The notes under the pieces were generated by a model. That model saw only the letters and a program-made list of their open reading frames with translations, searched no databases and was not told where the DNA came from. From Paracoccaceae bacterium (GTDB lineage: Bacteria > Pseudomonadota > Alphaproteobacteria > Rhodobacterales > Rhodobacteraceae), in the NCBI GenBank assembly GCA_028874915.1, contig JAPPHA010000004.1, forward strand, positions 1 through 64,000: DNA of 64,000 bases, read 5' to 3'. Positions within the stretch are counted from its first letter, which is position 1. Each line of letters starts with the position of its first letter. The position numbers and the translations under genes were made by a program. This document shows positions 1 to 9,900 of the stretch, piece after piece.

Positions 1-59
1 TCAGAAATACCCCGAAATCGGCAGATTCACGCCAAGAAACGTTAAACATGGGTTAAGGT

Positions 60-395
60 TTCGTAGCCGAGAATGCCGGGACGGATGCCGTGGTCTACAC
101 CGATGACGCGGCAGCCTATGAGGGCATCCCGAACCCGCATGAGACGGTCTTCAGAATACGTCAGCGGCATGGCGCATACCAACGGAATTGAAAGCTTCTG
201 GTCCATGCTGAAACGCGCCCACAATGGGACGTTCCACAAAATCAGCTCCAAGCACCTGCAACGCTCCGTTTCCGAGTTTTCCGGCAAGCACAATACCAGG
301 GATTCAGACACGCTTTGCCAGTTGCGGGACACGGTTGCCCGCCTTGTCGGTCGCAACTTGCTTCTTCGAGATCTCATTGCCTGCAACGGACTGGA
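60..395 (+). pseudogene. IS1595-family (ISXO2-like) transposase, C-terminal remnant
   Basis: The sequence encodes the C-terminal part of a DDE transposase of the IS1595 family. The motif VVYTDDAAAYEGI is read in the frame starting at base 84. MAHTNGIESFWSMLKR, followed by a KHLQR-type segment, is read in the frame starting at base 73. The two halves belong to one protein but lie in different frames, so a frameshift sits near bases 150-160. The N-terminal half is missing and no terminal inverted repeats were recognised. It is a dead insertion-sequence fragment at the edge of an AT-rich accessory stretch. Confidence 0.75.
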
Positions 396-500
396 CTCCG
401 GAGCGCGGTCGTATCGGGTTTCGCAACAAGGCGCGGGCCAACTTTTCGGGGGTCGCGCCTTTCAGGTGCAAATTTGGATTGAGCATCGGGACACCACGGG

Positions 501-1214
501 TCAATGAACGCTTACCTCCGCATAGTCAGATTCAGGATTATAGTGGCACCAATAGGTCATGCGTGACCAAGCCCCGAAACCGTTTTGAAACTCAACCTCG
601 TCGCCAGTGTAGGAAATTGAGCCTTCCTTCCGGTCCTTCCAACGGAAACGTTCGAGTTTGGCTCCCAACCATCCATCAGTCCACCTGTAGGCGTATTTTG
701 CCAAACTCTCAATCAACGGCTGGCAAGCAAACGTTGCCGCCAACGCATGCTTGTCGCCCCAGCATTGAAGGTCTTGACGGCAAGCGACATCCTCTGACGA
801 TTCCATTTCAGCTTCCGTGGGGTCGCCGAACGCAATCAGATCGGCAGGGATCTCGCCATTGAAAAGATCGGTCCATATCGGTTGCGAGCATGGATCCCCC
901 GACCAGCCGCATCCGTCAGGAGCATAGTCAATGGAATTCTGTATAACCTGATCGTTCTCGTAGTCGCCCCACAACCGGACGCTGACGGCATCGGGCCAAT
1001 CCTGCCGGTGGCGGTCAATGGCAGCTTGCATCATGACTTTCAGTTGTTCTGCACTGTCATCCGTACCGGGTATCTCGACTTCCAGTGTGATCCTTGAACG
1101 GATGTTCCCGAAGGAATGATCCTTTTCTGCGGCGACTACGTATGTCGCCTCTTTCGCTTCAGCGCCCGTGGCAAATGCCAATGCGGCCACGGTGACAATC
1201 GTTCCTATCTTCAT
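501..1214 (-). CDS. secreted hypothetical protein
   Basis: The protein has 237 residues and an N-terminal signal peptide (MKIGTIVTVAALAFATGAEA, cleavage expected after the second Ala-x-Ala), so it is probably periplasmic. The mature part is acidic and rich in Trp and Cys. The pairs DGCGW, DPCSQ and CRQDLQCW could form disulfides. I do not recognise the family. The start at 1214 is chosen because AGGAG lies six bases upstream and the signal peptide begins exactly there; a longer reading up to 1268 adds residues without signal character. The start overlaps the stop of the upstream ORF (ATGA), which suggests translational coupling. Confidence 0.7.
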   Translation of the reverse strand: MKIGTIVTVAALAFATGAEAKEATYVVAAEKDHSFGNIRSRITLEVEIPGTDDSAEQLKVMMQAAIDRHRQDWPDAVSVRLWGDYENDQVIQNSIDYAPDGCGWSGDPCSQPIWTDLFNGEIPADLIAFGDPTEAEMESSEDVACRQDLQCWGDKHALAATFACQPLIESLAKYAYRWTDGWLGAKLERFRWKDRKEGSISYTGDEVEFQNGFGAWSRMTYWCHYNPESDYAEVSVH

Positions 1215-1591
1215 GTTTTTTCTCCTCGATGGTGCCAGCCACGGCGGGAGCCGGGCCGTTGCAAACAACCAACTGGAAAGTTGAAGTCTCCGACTGTTCG
1301 CTGGGCCGGATCCGAACCGTCAGCGGCGCGACGCCCTCGAGTTTCAAGAACTTCGACGAAGATTTTCCTGACACGATCCACGGCATTAAACAATTCTTTC
1401 TTGCCGCCAATGAATGTGAGGATGGGGAATCCTAGTTTAATGTTCCCTGGCCATACGTTTATTCGTTCCATCACTTCTAGTGCTTCGTGAATGCTGGTGT
1501 CCGGTAATCTTCTGCCTAAATGTGTCAAAACCAATCGTAATACTTGAGCATCGGCTTCCAATGCAATTATTCGTCGATCTTTGCTGTTCAT
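1211..1591 (-). CDS. hypothetical protein, coupled to the downstream secreted protein
   Basis: This is a 126-residue ORF starting at MNSKDRRII. It contains a helical segment with LTHLGRRLPDTSIHEALEVM and a glycine-containing segment ending in FIGGKKELF. I do not recognise the family. The last 40 residues are rich in Gly and Arg and look less protein-like, so the true end could be disturbed. Its stop codon overlaps the ATG of the following signal-peptide gene (ATGA), which is the best argument that it is translated. An upstream start at 1657 is possible. Confidence 0.42.
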   Translation of the reverse strand: MNSKDRRIIALEADAQVLRLVLTHLGRRLPDTSIHEALEVMERINVWPGNIKLGFPILTFIGGKKELFNAVDRVRKIFVEVLETRGRRAADGSDPAQRTVGDFNFPVGCLQRPGSRRGWHHRGEKT

Positions 1592-1625
1592 GGTAGAGGT
1601 TAGATGAGAAACTGCTACTTCAAGT

Positions 1626-1901
1626 CTAGTTCTCACTTTGGGCGCAGTAACCACCATACCGATAGGTGAGATTACGGCATGTACTCAAAGCATAACCACA
1701 TCGATATTCTCCCCGTAAGACATGACAATAGGTTATTTGCTCGTGTGATGGAGTCCTTCGCGTGTGACAGTGATAATCGCCTGTACTGTGATTCGTGTGA
1801 CAACCAAAGGCATTGGTACCCCCACTGTGCGCGCTTACTTTGAGTACAAACATGAATGGAATGAAGAAAACTATTCCCCCAAAAACTAACCTTTTTATCA
1901 T
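1626..1901 (-). CDS. small secreted YHYH-type protein
   Basis: This 91-residue protein has an N-terminal signal peptide or membrane anchor (IKRLVFGGIVFFIPFMFVL). It is followed by the Cys/His-rich motif HSGGTNAFGCHTNH and then GDYHCH, which resembles the YHYH domain of small exported bacterial proteins. Four more cysteines follow (TYCHV, YRCGY, STCRN, GYCAQ), so disulfides in the periplasm are likely. The start at 1901 is preferred over 1913 because GGAG precedes it at normal spacing. Function is unknown; a metal-binding role is only a guess from the His/Cys content. Confidence 0.65.
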   Translation of the reverse strand: MIKRLVFGGIVFFIPFMFVLKVSAHSGGTNAFGCHTNHSTGDYHCHTRRTPSHEQITYCHVLRGEYRCGYALSTCRNLTYRYGGYCAQSEN

Positions 1902-2041
1902 CACATACTCCAATACCCGTCAATTGAGACAAAACGGGCTATCCCTAATTGGAGATTCACCCGTCAAATGTATCTTGGACGAACTTCTTAGTCTTGTCAA
2001 CCGGAGATTCCGGCGTCCAACTGCGCTAGAACCTTGACCTG

Positions 2042-2281
2042 TCAATCCAAAGCTGAGCTTTCCGAAGTAAAATCAGTTTCTGTAGATTCATCCGTGGTGC
2101 TGGCATCATCAGAGGTGTCAGCATCATCTACTCGTGTTGCCGTGCCTGTACTCTTGATTGCCGTTGCCGCCAAAGCTGATGCGACAACGGTAGGCATGAC
2201 CCAAACCATCTCTCCGGAGATCCATGCGACGACATAGGACGGCACGAGTACTATGGCAACTTTCAAGATTATGACGCGCAT
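2042..2281 (-). CDS. possible small membrane protein
   Basis: This is a 79-residue ORF with a hydrophobic N-terminal half (residues about 3-42, one or two membrane segments) and an acidic Ser/Thr/Asp tail. The amino acid pattern is membrane-protein-like, but the ribosome binding site is poor (GGGCGGGA upstream) and I recognise no family. An upstream ORF (2281-2514, minus) would end with a TAATG overlap at its start. Treat as a candidate only. Confidence 0.32.
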   Translation of the reverse strand: MRVIILKVAIVLVPSYVVAWISGEMVWVMPTVVASALAATAIKSTGTATRVDDADTSDDASTTDESTETDFTSESSALD

Positions 2282-2932
2282 TACGGTCCCGCCCTAGATC
2301 TCGGAAGCTGTGGGAAGTGACGGATTGGAAGCATTCTTCTCGATAATGAATCCCCCTGAGAATGCGTGAGGCAAGTTCCATTCATCATGGTGGGGCAAGT
2401 CTCTAGGTAAGCCTCAATCAAAGATTGCCATAAAAGACTATCCATGACAAAGGGTCTGCTCCCGTTGTGGCCAGCGGCCGACACCACTCGGCGGGCCAAA
2501 TAGTCCATTTCCAAGTCGAGTCAAGCACCACTTTCGGCTTAACACTTTCACCCGGGCCCGCATTCTCCTCCTTGCTATCACCACAGGTCCCTACTCTGCG
2601 TCGGGTCACCTGCCAAATACAACAGCCTAATCTTGGCCACAGGTCGCTCCTCTCGCCTGGGCGAATAGGCAAGGTCCCCACACAACCTGTAAGTGATAGC
2701 AATGGCCCGGCACCATCCGCGAATAGCTGTCGTTCAATTTAAATGAAAGGCGAGACAAGGAATGTCGTGTTAGGCAAAAAGGTCAAAGCGCAAAACGAAT
2801 GCGCGTCCTTTAGAATAAGAAAGGACCATGACCAAAGAAGTGAAGGTAAAACGCACGCTATTAGGCGTCAGACTTTAATCAAAGCAGTGAATGACTTATC
2901 GAAATCCATTGAGCATGACGATGCCACTTCTT
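2282..2932. other. stretch without a convincing gene
   Basis: About 650 bases of moderate-GC DNA. Short minus-strand ORFs exist (2281-2514, and 2418-2702 with a lipobox-like LSLTGC reached only from a TTG start), as does a 76-residue lysine-rich plus-strand ORF (2743-2973). None has a recognisable domain or a good ribosome binding site, and they overlap each other. I see no RNA gene or repeat. Confidence 0.4.
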
Positions 2933-3220
2933 TTATCGAATTCGCCACTTCAAAAAAGTATTTTCGCCCTTAAGAACAGAATAAGGAATTCTATCGACAA
3001 CAAGACAGACTGCCTTTACGATGGGCGATATGTTGAAGAATTCAATATTGGAGCCGAGTAACAATTGCTTTCGTGCGTCCATCACGATGGCGTCATGTAC
3101 TTTTGGTGTTAGACTCACCGGCATACCTAGCACTTCAGCGAACCAAAGTATCAATCTCAGTTTCAAGTTGGCCCACGCAGGTATGTCGTGATAATTGCCA
3201 GACCCAAATTCTTCAATCAT
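2933..3220 (-). CDS. hypothetical protein
   Basis: The ORF encodes 95 residues beginning MIEEFGSGNYHDIPAW. The start at 3220 is supported by AGGAG six bases upstream; the longer reading to 3379 has no such site. The middle is amphipathic (LKLRLILWFAEVLGMP) and the protein ends in lysine- and arginine-rich residues. Base composition is lower in GC than the housekeeping genes, consistent with accessory DNA. No family was recognised. Confidence 0.45.
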   Translation of the reverse strand: MIEEFGSGNYHDIPAWANLKLRLILWFAEVLGMPVSLTPKVHDAIVMDARKQLLLGSNIEFFNISPIVKAVCLVVDRIPYSVLKGENTFLKWRIR

Positions 3221-3414
3221 TTTTCCACTCCTGTTGATTACGACACGCCTAGTTCGCGTCCAAATTTTTGGGCGATCGAACGAACTAAGAAACCTCGCAG
3301 TTACACGGACCACGCTCTCGTTGCGGCACATGCGCTGAAGATCAAGCCTCCTACACACCGTGTTCGCTTGTTTATCCATTTCCTCAGCATCCTTCCTGGG
3401 CTACGACGGCGCTG

Positions 3415-3960
3415 GGGGTCACGCGCCCCTTTGCATCAGTGCGCTCAACGAGCGCGTGAGCCTCTCACCTGAAATGGCGCCAAGGATCGAGAAGGTGATC
3501 TGCGAATCGATGGTCACGCGGCTGCGGATGCAAACCTGCTTTGACATCGCCCGGACCCGCGAACGCGGGGGCAAAATCGACCACGTTCCGTTTGAAAGGC
3601 GCGTCGCCTGAGCATGCTTGACTGCCTGCGACGACGCGACGGGCGGGCAGTCGGGCTGCCGGATGAGCGAAGCGGGCATCGACGGCAGCACGTTTTGTGA
3701 CACCTTTGATCGGTTCCGTGAATTGGTCGAAGCCAGGTCCGGAACATCCTTTCCGGAGCTTCGACGAAGGTCTTGCCGCCGTCCGGGAGGGCTACAAGCC
3801 GCATCTCCACGAGCACGGCTACCGCATCCTGAAACCGGGAGACCGGCGCGTAGGCCAGGTCGACTCGGGCGCGGTCGTAAACCGGACGATCGGAGCGATC
3901 GAGATTCGGGATGGCCGCCAACAACAGACTTCCGTCACTTTGGGGTCAATTCGTGACCAG
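3415..3960 (+). pseudogene. decayed coding region of unknown family
   Basis: Protein-like segments appear on the plus strand in more than one frame. LNERVSLSPEMAPRIEKV is read near 3448, TFDRFRELVEARSG near 3700, and SFDEGLAAVREGYKPHLHEHGYRI near 3760 in another frame. The last two join into one plausible protein if a frameshift near 3745 is allowed. I cannot name the family. It looks like a broken gene or gene fusion beside the HipA-like gene. Confidence 0.35.
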
Positions 3961-4077
3961 GGTCTCTTCCGGTCGTTTACGATTGCCGACCGCATGCATT
4001 TTAAGACTGCGCCAGAGTCGATGACCCGAATCCGATCCTCGACCGTCCGCTGCCGGCGCCCGGTTGCACGCCATTCG

Positions 4078-5877
4078 TCAACCGGCGATGGTTTCGATTC
4101 TCTGCCTCCAGATCTCCAGCGCCCGACCCACACGTCCGGACGCGGGTTCAAGGCTTTCGAGGTGCGTACCCAGACGGACGCACAGTGATTCGACGCAATC
4201 ACGAGCCAGGTGCCCATCGATGCCCATCGTCGCGCCAGCCCGGACAAAGTCCCCGGACGTCAGCCGGTTCCTCTTGCCCGCCAGTGAAAGCGCCAGATCG
4301 TCCCGTTCAAATCCCGGGAAGACCCGGGTCGTCAGGGCATCGTAGGTTGGTGCGAAACGCACGGACGAGAAATCCTGTATGCCATCGGGCGCAACTTTCA
4401 GGACAGCCATGTTCTTCAGGTGAAAGTCGCCATCGGCTATGAGCCACGCAAATATGGCCCGGCGAAGCAAAACCTCGATATCCGCCTCGGCATCGCTGGA
4501 TACGCCCCGCAACTCCCGGGCGACCTGTTCGATGGAACCTTCGTACTTTTCCGAGGGCGCAACCCCGCGGACGGACGCAATGTCTTCCATCGCGATCTTG
4601 CGACGGTCGTTGCGGTCCCGTCGGATATCGAAACGCTCGACCAACAGCGCGTCTGGCAAATCACCCGGCATCGAGACGATGGCATGAGCAGCCGTTTCAA
4701 ACCCGCAGGCATGCGCGGCCGCCAGGCATGCCGCTTCGACCCGAGGGAGCTCTTCAAAACCGGCGCCCGGCGATGGTTTCAGGATATGTGTGAACGCGCG
4801 TTGCTCCCCGGCCGGCCGTAGCATGCCGTCAAGCGAGAGGTTCATCGGCGCCTTGATCTGAACGCCAGAGAGTCGCGGCGTCGCTACCGCCGCATACAAT
4901 CCTGCCATGCGGTCTTCGAGCGTCTCGTCGAATGAAGGCATGGGCCCGGCGTAACCACCGGCGAATTTACCTTTCTTCGCAAACGTCTCAAGCCGTCCTT
5001 CCAGCACGTCAGCCGGGAGAGTCCGAATGTCGCCCTCGTCCCCGGAGACAACCATGTTGGACATGTAGCGCTTTCCGGACATCCGTTCCCGCTCCGACTT
5101 CGGATTCAACACGCGCTCAAGCCAGCCCTCGGGCAGTAGGCTCTCGATGAAGGGCGGCAGGCGACCCGGCAGGCCGGTCCGAACCGGCGTTGCGCCTTCG
5201 GCGGCGGACGGCTCCCAGCGCCAGGCCGATCCGTCATGAGACAAAAGGCCGATCTTCTCGCCGTGCCATCCGACATGAAGCCCTGCCCTCGGCGGCGACA
5301 CCTCCCGTAACGGCCTGGCGATGAGTTGTTCGGCGCGCCCCGCCTCCTCCCGCCATCCGTTGGCTTCGCCCAGTCGCCAGCATTCGATGATCGCCTCGCG
5401 CTGGCCGCCGGCTGCCTCGACCAGACGGGCGGCGATATCGACTTTCATGTCAAACGGCATGGCGGCTCCGGCTTCGCTGCGCCGTCGGAAAGACTCCAGG
5501 TAGCGAAAACGCCGAGTCGAGCGCCTGACCCTGAGGTCGCCCATCGGGTCGGCGATTTGAGCCGTCTCGGTCTCGGGAGCATCAGGGGCACGCGTCTGTA
5601 CGATTTCCAGGTCGCGCAGACGTGTGCGTGCGTTGCGTCTTCCGCTCAGGAAGAGACACCTGTCCGGCGTCGGCGCGAGCCGCTCGGCGCTGAACCCGCA
5701 AAGATAGGTGTTCGGGTAGAGATAGGCGGCGATCCGGAGCGCATGATCGAACAGGACAGCGTCGGCGTTGTCCTCCGCCGCCACATAAATGCCCCGCATG
5801 ATCTGGACGAGCCTTCCAGTCTCCACACCATATTGAACGCGGTGTTTGTCGATGGTTTCGCCGACGAGATGCAGCAT
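4078..5877 (-). CDS. HipA-family kinase toxin fused to an AbiEi-like N-terminal domain
   Basis: About 600 residues (numbering here from the alternative TTG start at 5883). Residues 1-190 resemble the winged-helix and linker part of AbiEi-type antitoxins (GRLVQIMRGIYVAAED near residue 23). Residues about 200-310 match the HipA N-terminal subdomain. From about 335 there is a HipA C-terminal kinase fold: SGVQIKAP (339-346), ILKPS (367-371), MEDIASVRGVAPSEKYEGS (from about 432), the catalytic loop DGDFHLKN (484-491) and APTYDALT (511-518). HipA toxins are Ser/Thr kinases that phosphorylate tRNA synthetases or related targets and are usually neutralised by a separate HipB. No HipB gene is seen beside it, so the fused N-terminal domain may act as built-in regulator or antitoxin. 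The ATG at 5877 is the conservative start; the ribosome binding site is weak. Confidence 0.82.
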   Translation of the reverse strand: MLHLVGETIDKHRVQYGVETGRLVQIMRGIYVAAEDNADAVLFDHALRIAAYLYPNTYLCGFSAERLAPTPDRCLFLSGRRNARTRLRDLEIVQTRAPDAPETETAQIADPMGDLRVRRSTRRFRYLESFRRRSEAGAAMPFDMKVDIAARLVEAAGGQREAIIECWRLGEANGWREEAGRAEQLIARPLREVSPPRAGLHVGWHGEKIGLLSHDGSAWRWEPSAAEGATPVRTGLPGRLPPFIESLLPEGWLERVLNPKSERERMSGKRYMSNMVVSGDEGDIRTLPADVLEGRLETFAKKGKFAGGYAGPMPSFDETLEDRMAGLYAAVATPRLSGVQIKAPMNLSLDGMLRPAGEQRAFTHILKPSPGAGFEELPRVEAACLAAAHACGFETAAHAIVSMPGDLPDALLVERFDIRRDRNDRRKIAMEDIASVRGVAPSEKYEGSIEQVARELRGVSSDAEADIEVLLRRAIFAWLIADGDFHLKNMAVLKVAPDGIQDFSSVRFAPTYDALTTRVFPGFERDDLALSLAGKRNRLTSGDFVRAGATMGIDGHLARDCVESLCVRLGTHLESLEPASGRVGRALEIWRQRIETIAG

Positions 5878-5883
5878 TTCCAA

Positions 5884-6407
5884 CTTTCGTGACTTGTAGA
5901 TGCGGGAAAGTAGAAATTAATTTCCAGTTTGTCAAGAAAATGCTACTTACACGTTTGTTTATATCGCAAAAGTTGGATGTCATTTTCAAAAAAGAGACCG
6001 CAGGAATGCCGCCGTCACATTTGCCCAGAATTCCGCCGCAAAGCCGAGCCGCGCGGATCACCCGACCTGCCTCACCGGCGATCCGGGCTGCACCGCGCCA
6101 CCCAACGCCTGATCGCGACGATTGCAGCAGACGAGAGTTTCGTATCTCCCGGGAATCGGTAATGCGTGCAGATCTCCTTCCACACGCTCTCGCGCCTCAC
6201 GCCCACGAATTCCGCGGGATCGACGCCAACCAGATTTTCAAATGAGGGGGCGAAACGAAAAACCAAAAAAGGACAGTCCTGTTCGTCTCCGACAACACTC
6301 CCGGAATTGACTTCCAGAACCGGTGGGTCTTCGTTAAAATTCTTGATGAGGCAACGGATCGGCAGCAAGCAACATTCCCGGATGAGACAATACGAGTCTC
6401 AAGTTGA
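5884..6407. other. intergenic stretch, nothing recognised
   Basis: About 520 bases between the HipA-like gene and a transposase remnant. The first 150 bases are AT-rich and could hold the promoter of the minus-strand gene. Short ORFs on both strands lack family resemblance and ribosome binding sites. Confidence 0.4.
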
Positions 6408-6720
6408 TTGACGCACGAGACCCAGCTGCCGCCTCACATCATCGACGGGATCAAGGCCCTGTTCGACGGGGGCGTTGCCATCGCCCGCGCCGAGGATGTC
6501 TTCACCATCCGCCAATCCCGGCCCCAAGGCCATGTCACCGCCGTCCTCGACACCCTGCGCCGGATCGAAATGGTCCGCGTCCTGAGTCGACAGCCGGGCC
6601 GCATGCTGGACCTCGACGTGGCGGCGATTGTCGTGTACATCGTCGATCCCGCCTCCAGGCTGGCCGGATGGCAAAGCGGAGCCGGACGGCGAAGACGATG
6701 CTGAGCTATTCGGCATTGCC
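6408..6720 (+). pseudogene. IS1634-type transposase, N-terminal remnant
   Basis: The frame from 6408 reads segments typical of the N-terminal region of IS1634-family transposases: RPQGHVTAVLDTLRRIEM, then LSRQPGRMLDLDVAAIVVYIVDPASRLA. After base 6690 the reading frame falls apart and no catalytic DDE part follows before gltB. No inverted repeat was identified. It is a decayed insertion-sequence fragment; assignment to IS1634 rather than a close relative is from memory of the family pattern. Confidence 0.55.
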
Positions 6721-6959
6721 GGGTTGTCGCCGGACCAGGCCGGTGCAGCGGACGGAGTTGGAGGGCTTCGCCGGCATCATCGGCACGATCCCGGAGTCCG
6801 GATTGGCCCTGGCCGCGAGCCTGTACACCAGTCCGGCCGCAGGATTGTCCCTACTGGCGGGTTCGCCGTATATTGCAGATTCGTCCGGGCGCTCGTTCCC
6901 GGACCTCTCGGACCCGGCAAGGCCGATCCCGCATAGACCAAGGGGGAGAGTGCGGACAC

Positions 6960-9900
6960 ATGACCGAACCTGCTCGGCACATGCATAAGGGACTGCCCCG
7001 GAAGCAGGGACTCTACGACCCACGCAACGAGCATGACGCGTGCGGGATCGGTTTCGTTGTGAACATAGGGAACCGCAAGAGCCACCGAATCATCGATCAG
7101 GGCTTGCAGATCCTCAAGAATCTCACCCATCGCGGCGCGGTGGGCGCGGACCCGCTGGCCGGCGACGGGGCGGGCATCCTCATTCAGATGCCGGATGCCC
7201 ATCTGCGCTCCGTCTGCGGTGACATAGGACTCGAGATACCGCCACCGGGCGACTATGCCGTCGGCATGGTGTTCCTGCCGTGGGCCGAAAAGCCGCGGTC
7301 GGATTGCATTCGAATCGTCGAGCAGCTGGTCAAGGCGGAAGGTCAGCATGTGCTCGGCTGGCGCGACGTGCCGGTCGACAACGCGGGACTGGGCGAAAGC
7401 GTCGTTCCTACCGAACCCTTCGTTCGCCAGGTCTTCGTCGGCCGCGGCGACAACTGCGCCGACCAGGATGCGTTCGAACGCAAGCTGTTCGTCATTCGCA
7501 AACAGGCGGAACACCAGGTCGACGCGCTGGGCGAGGCTTGCGACGACTTCTACATGCCATCCCTCTCGTCACGCACGATCGTCTACAAGGGAATGCTGTT
7601 GGCGCATCAGGTCGGCGAGTACTATCTCGACCTCCGGGACGAGAGCATGGTCTCCGCGCTCGCCCTGGTTCACCAACGCTTTTCCACCAACACGTTCCCG
7701 TCGTGGCGGCTGGCCCATCCCTACCGGATGATCTGCCACAACGGCGAGATCAACACGCTGCGCGGAAACATCAACTGGATGGCGGCCCGCCGGCATCTCA
7801 TGAAGTCGGAAATCCTGGGTGACGATCTCGACAAACTGTGGCCGCTGATCACCGAGGGCCAGTCTGACTCGGCGAGCTTCGACAACGCGCTGGAGTTGCT
7901 GGTACGGTCGGGCTATTCGCTGGCCCACGCGATGATGATGCTGATCCCGGAGGCGTGGACCGGCAATCCGTTGATGGACGAACGCCGCCGCGCGTTTTAC
8001 GAACATCATGCGGCGCTGATGGAGCCGTGGGACGGTCCTGCCGCCGTGGCGTTTACCGACGGCCGCCAGATCGGCGCGACCCTGGACCGCAACGGGTTGC
8101 GACCCGCGCGCTACATCGTCACCGACGACGATCTGGTGGTAATGAGTTCAGAAGTCGGCGTCCTTCCGGTCGACGAGCGCCGCATCGTCAAGAAATGGCG
8201 CCTGCAACCGGGCAAGATGTTGCTGATCGACCTCGAACAGGGCCGCATCGTCGACGATGACGACATCAAGGCGCACCTGTCCTCGACCCAGCCCTACCAG
8301 GAATGGCTCGACCGCACCCAGATCGTGCTGGAGGACCTACCGGAGACCAACAACCCGATCGAACCGCCCGACCGGCTGACACTTCTCGATCGCCAGCAGG
8401 CCTTTGGCTACACCCAGGAAGACCTCAAATTCCTGATGTCCCCGATGGCGCTCACCGGAGAGGAAGCCGTCGGCTCGATGGGCACCGACACCCCGATATC
8501 AGCGCTGTCGTCGCGACCCAAGCTGCTCTATTCCTATTTCAAGCAGGTTTTCGCACAGGTCACCAACCCGCCGATCGATCCGATCCGCGAGGAGTTGGTG
8601 ATGTCACTCCTGTCCTTCATCGGTCCGCGGCCCAACCTGCTGGGCATCGACAACACGACGCCGCAACGGCGTCTCGAGGTCCGCCAGCCCGTACTGACGA
8701 ACCAGGACCTGGAAAAGATCCGTTCGATTGGCGAGATCGCGGACAATGCGTTCAGGACCCTTACCCTCGATCTGACATATCCCGCGGCGGACGGTGTCGA
8801 AGGCATGCGTGCCGCGCTCGATGCCGTTTGCGCCCAGGCGGAGAGGGCGTGTCAGGAAGGATTTAACATCCTGGTGCTCAGCGATCGCGCGATCGACCGC
8901 GATCGCATCGCCATCCCGTCGCTGCTGGGCACCTCGGCGGTCCACCACCACCTGGTGAGAACAGGGCTTCGGAACCTCCTTGGCCTGGTCGTCGAGACCG
9001 GAGAGGCGCGCGAGGTCCATCACTTCTGCACCCTGGCCGGCTACGGCGCCGAGGCGATCAACCCCTATCTCGCCTTCGAGACCCTCACGGCGCTGCGGGA
9101 CGAATTGCCGGAGAAGCTGAGCGACCGCGACGTCTACGCGCGCTACATCAAGGCGATCGACAAGGGCATCCTGAAGGTGATGTCCAAGATGGGCATTTCG
9201 ACCTACCAGTCCTATTGCGGCGCGCAGATTTTCGACGCGGTTGGCCTCGACGAGGGCTTCGTCGAGCAGTACTTCACCGGCACGGCAAGCACCATCGGCG
9301 GGGTCGGGCTGGAGGGGATCGCGCGGGAGACCGTCGAACGCCACCGGCTCGCCTATGGCGACGCGCCGGTCTATCGCAACGCGCTCGATCCGGGCGGTGA
9401 ATACGCCTACCGCCTGCGTGGCGAGGAACACTCCTGGACGCCCGACACGATCACCCACCTGCAACACGCCGTGCGCGGCGAACTGCCGGAGAAGTATCGC
9501 GAATTCGCCGAGCAGGTGAACGATCAGGATCACCGGATGATGACCGTTCGGGGCCTGTTCGAATTGATCCCTGCGGAGTCGCCGGTGCCGCTCGACGAGG
9601 TCGAACCGGCAAGTGAAATCGTCAAGCGATTCTCGACCGGTGCGATGTCCTTCGGTTCGATCTCGCGCGAGGCACATGCGACCCTGGCCGTCGCCATGAA
9701 CAGGATTGGCGGCAGGTCGAACACCGGCGAGGGCGGTGAGGAGCCGGACCGCTACCAGCCCATGGCCAATGGCGATTCCATGCGGTCGTCCATCAAGCAG
9801 GTGGCTTCGGGCCGCTTCGGCGTGACCACCGAGTATCTTGTCAATTCCGACATGATGCAGATCAAGATGGCCCAGGGCGCCAAGCCCGGCGAGGGCGGCC

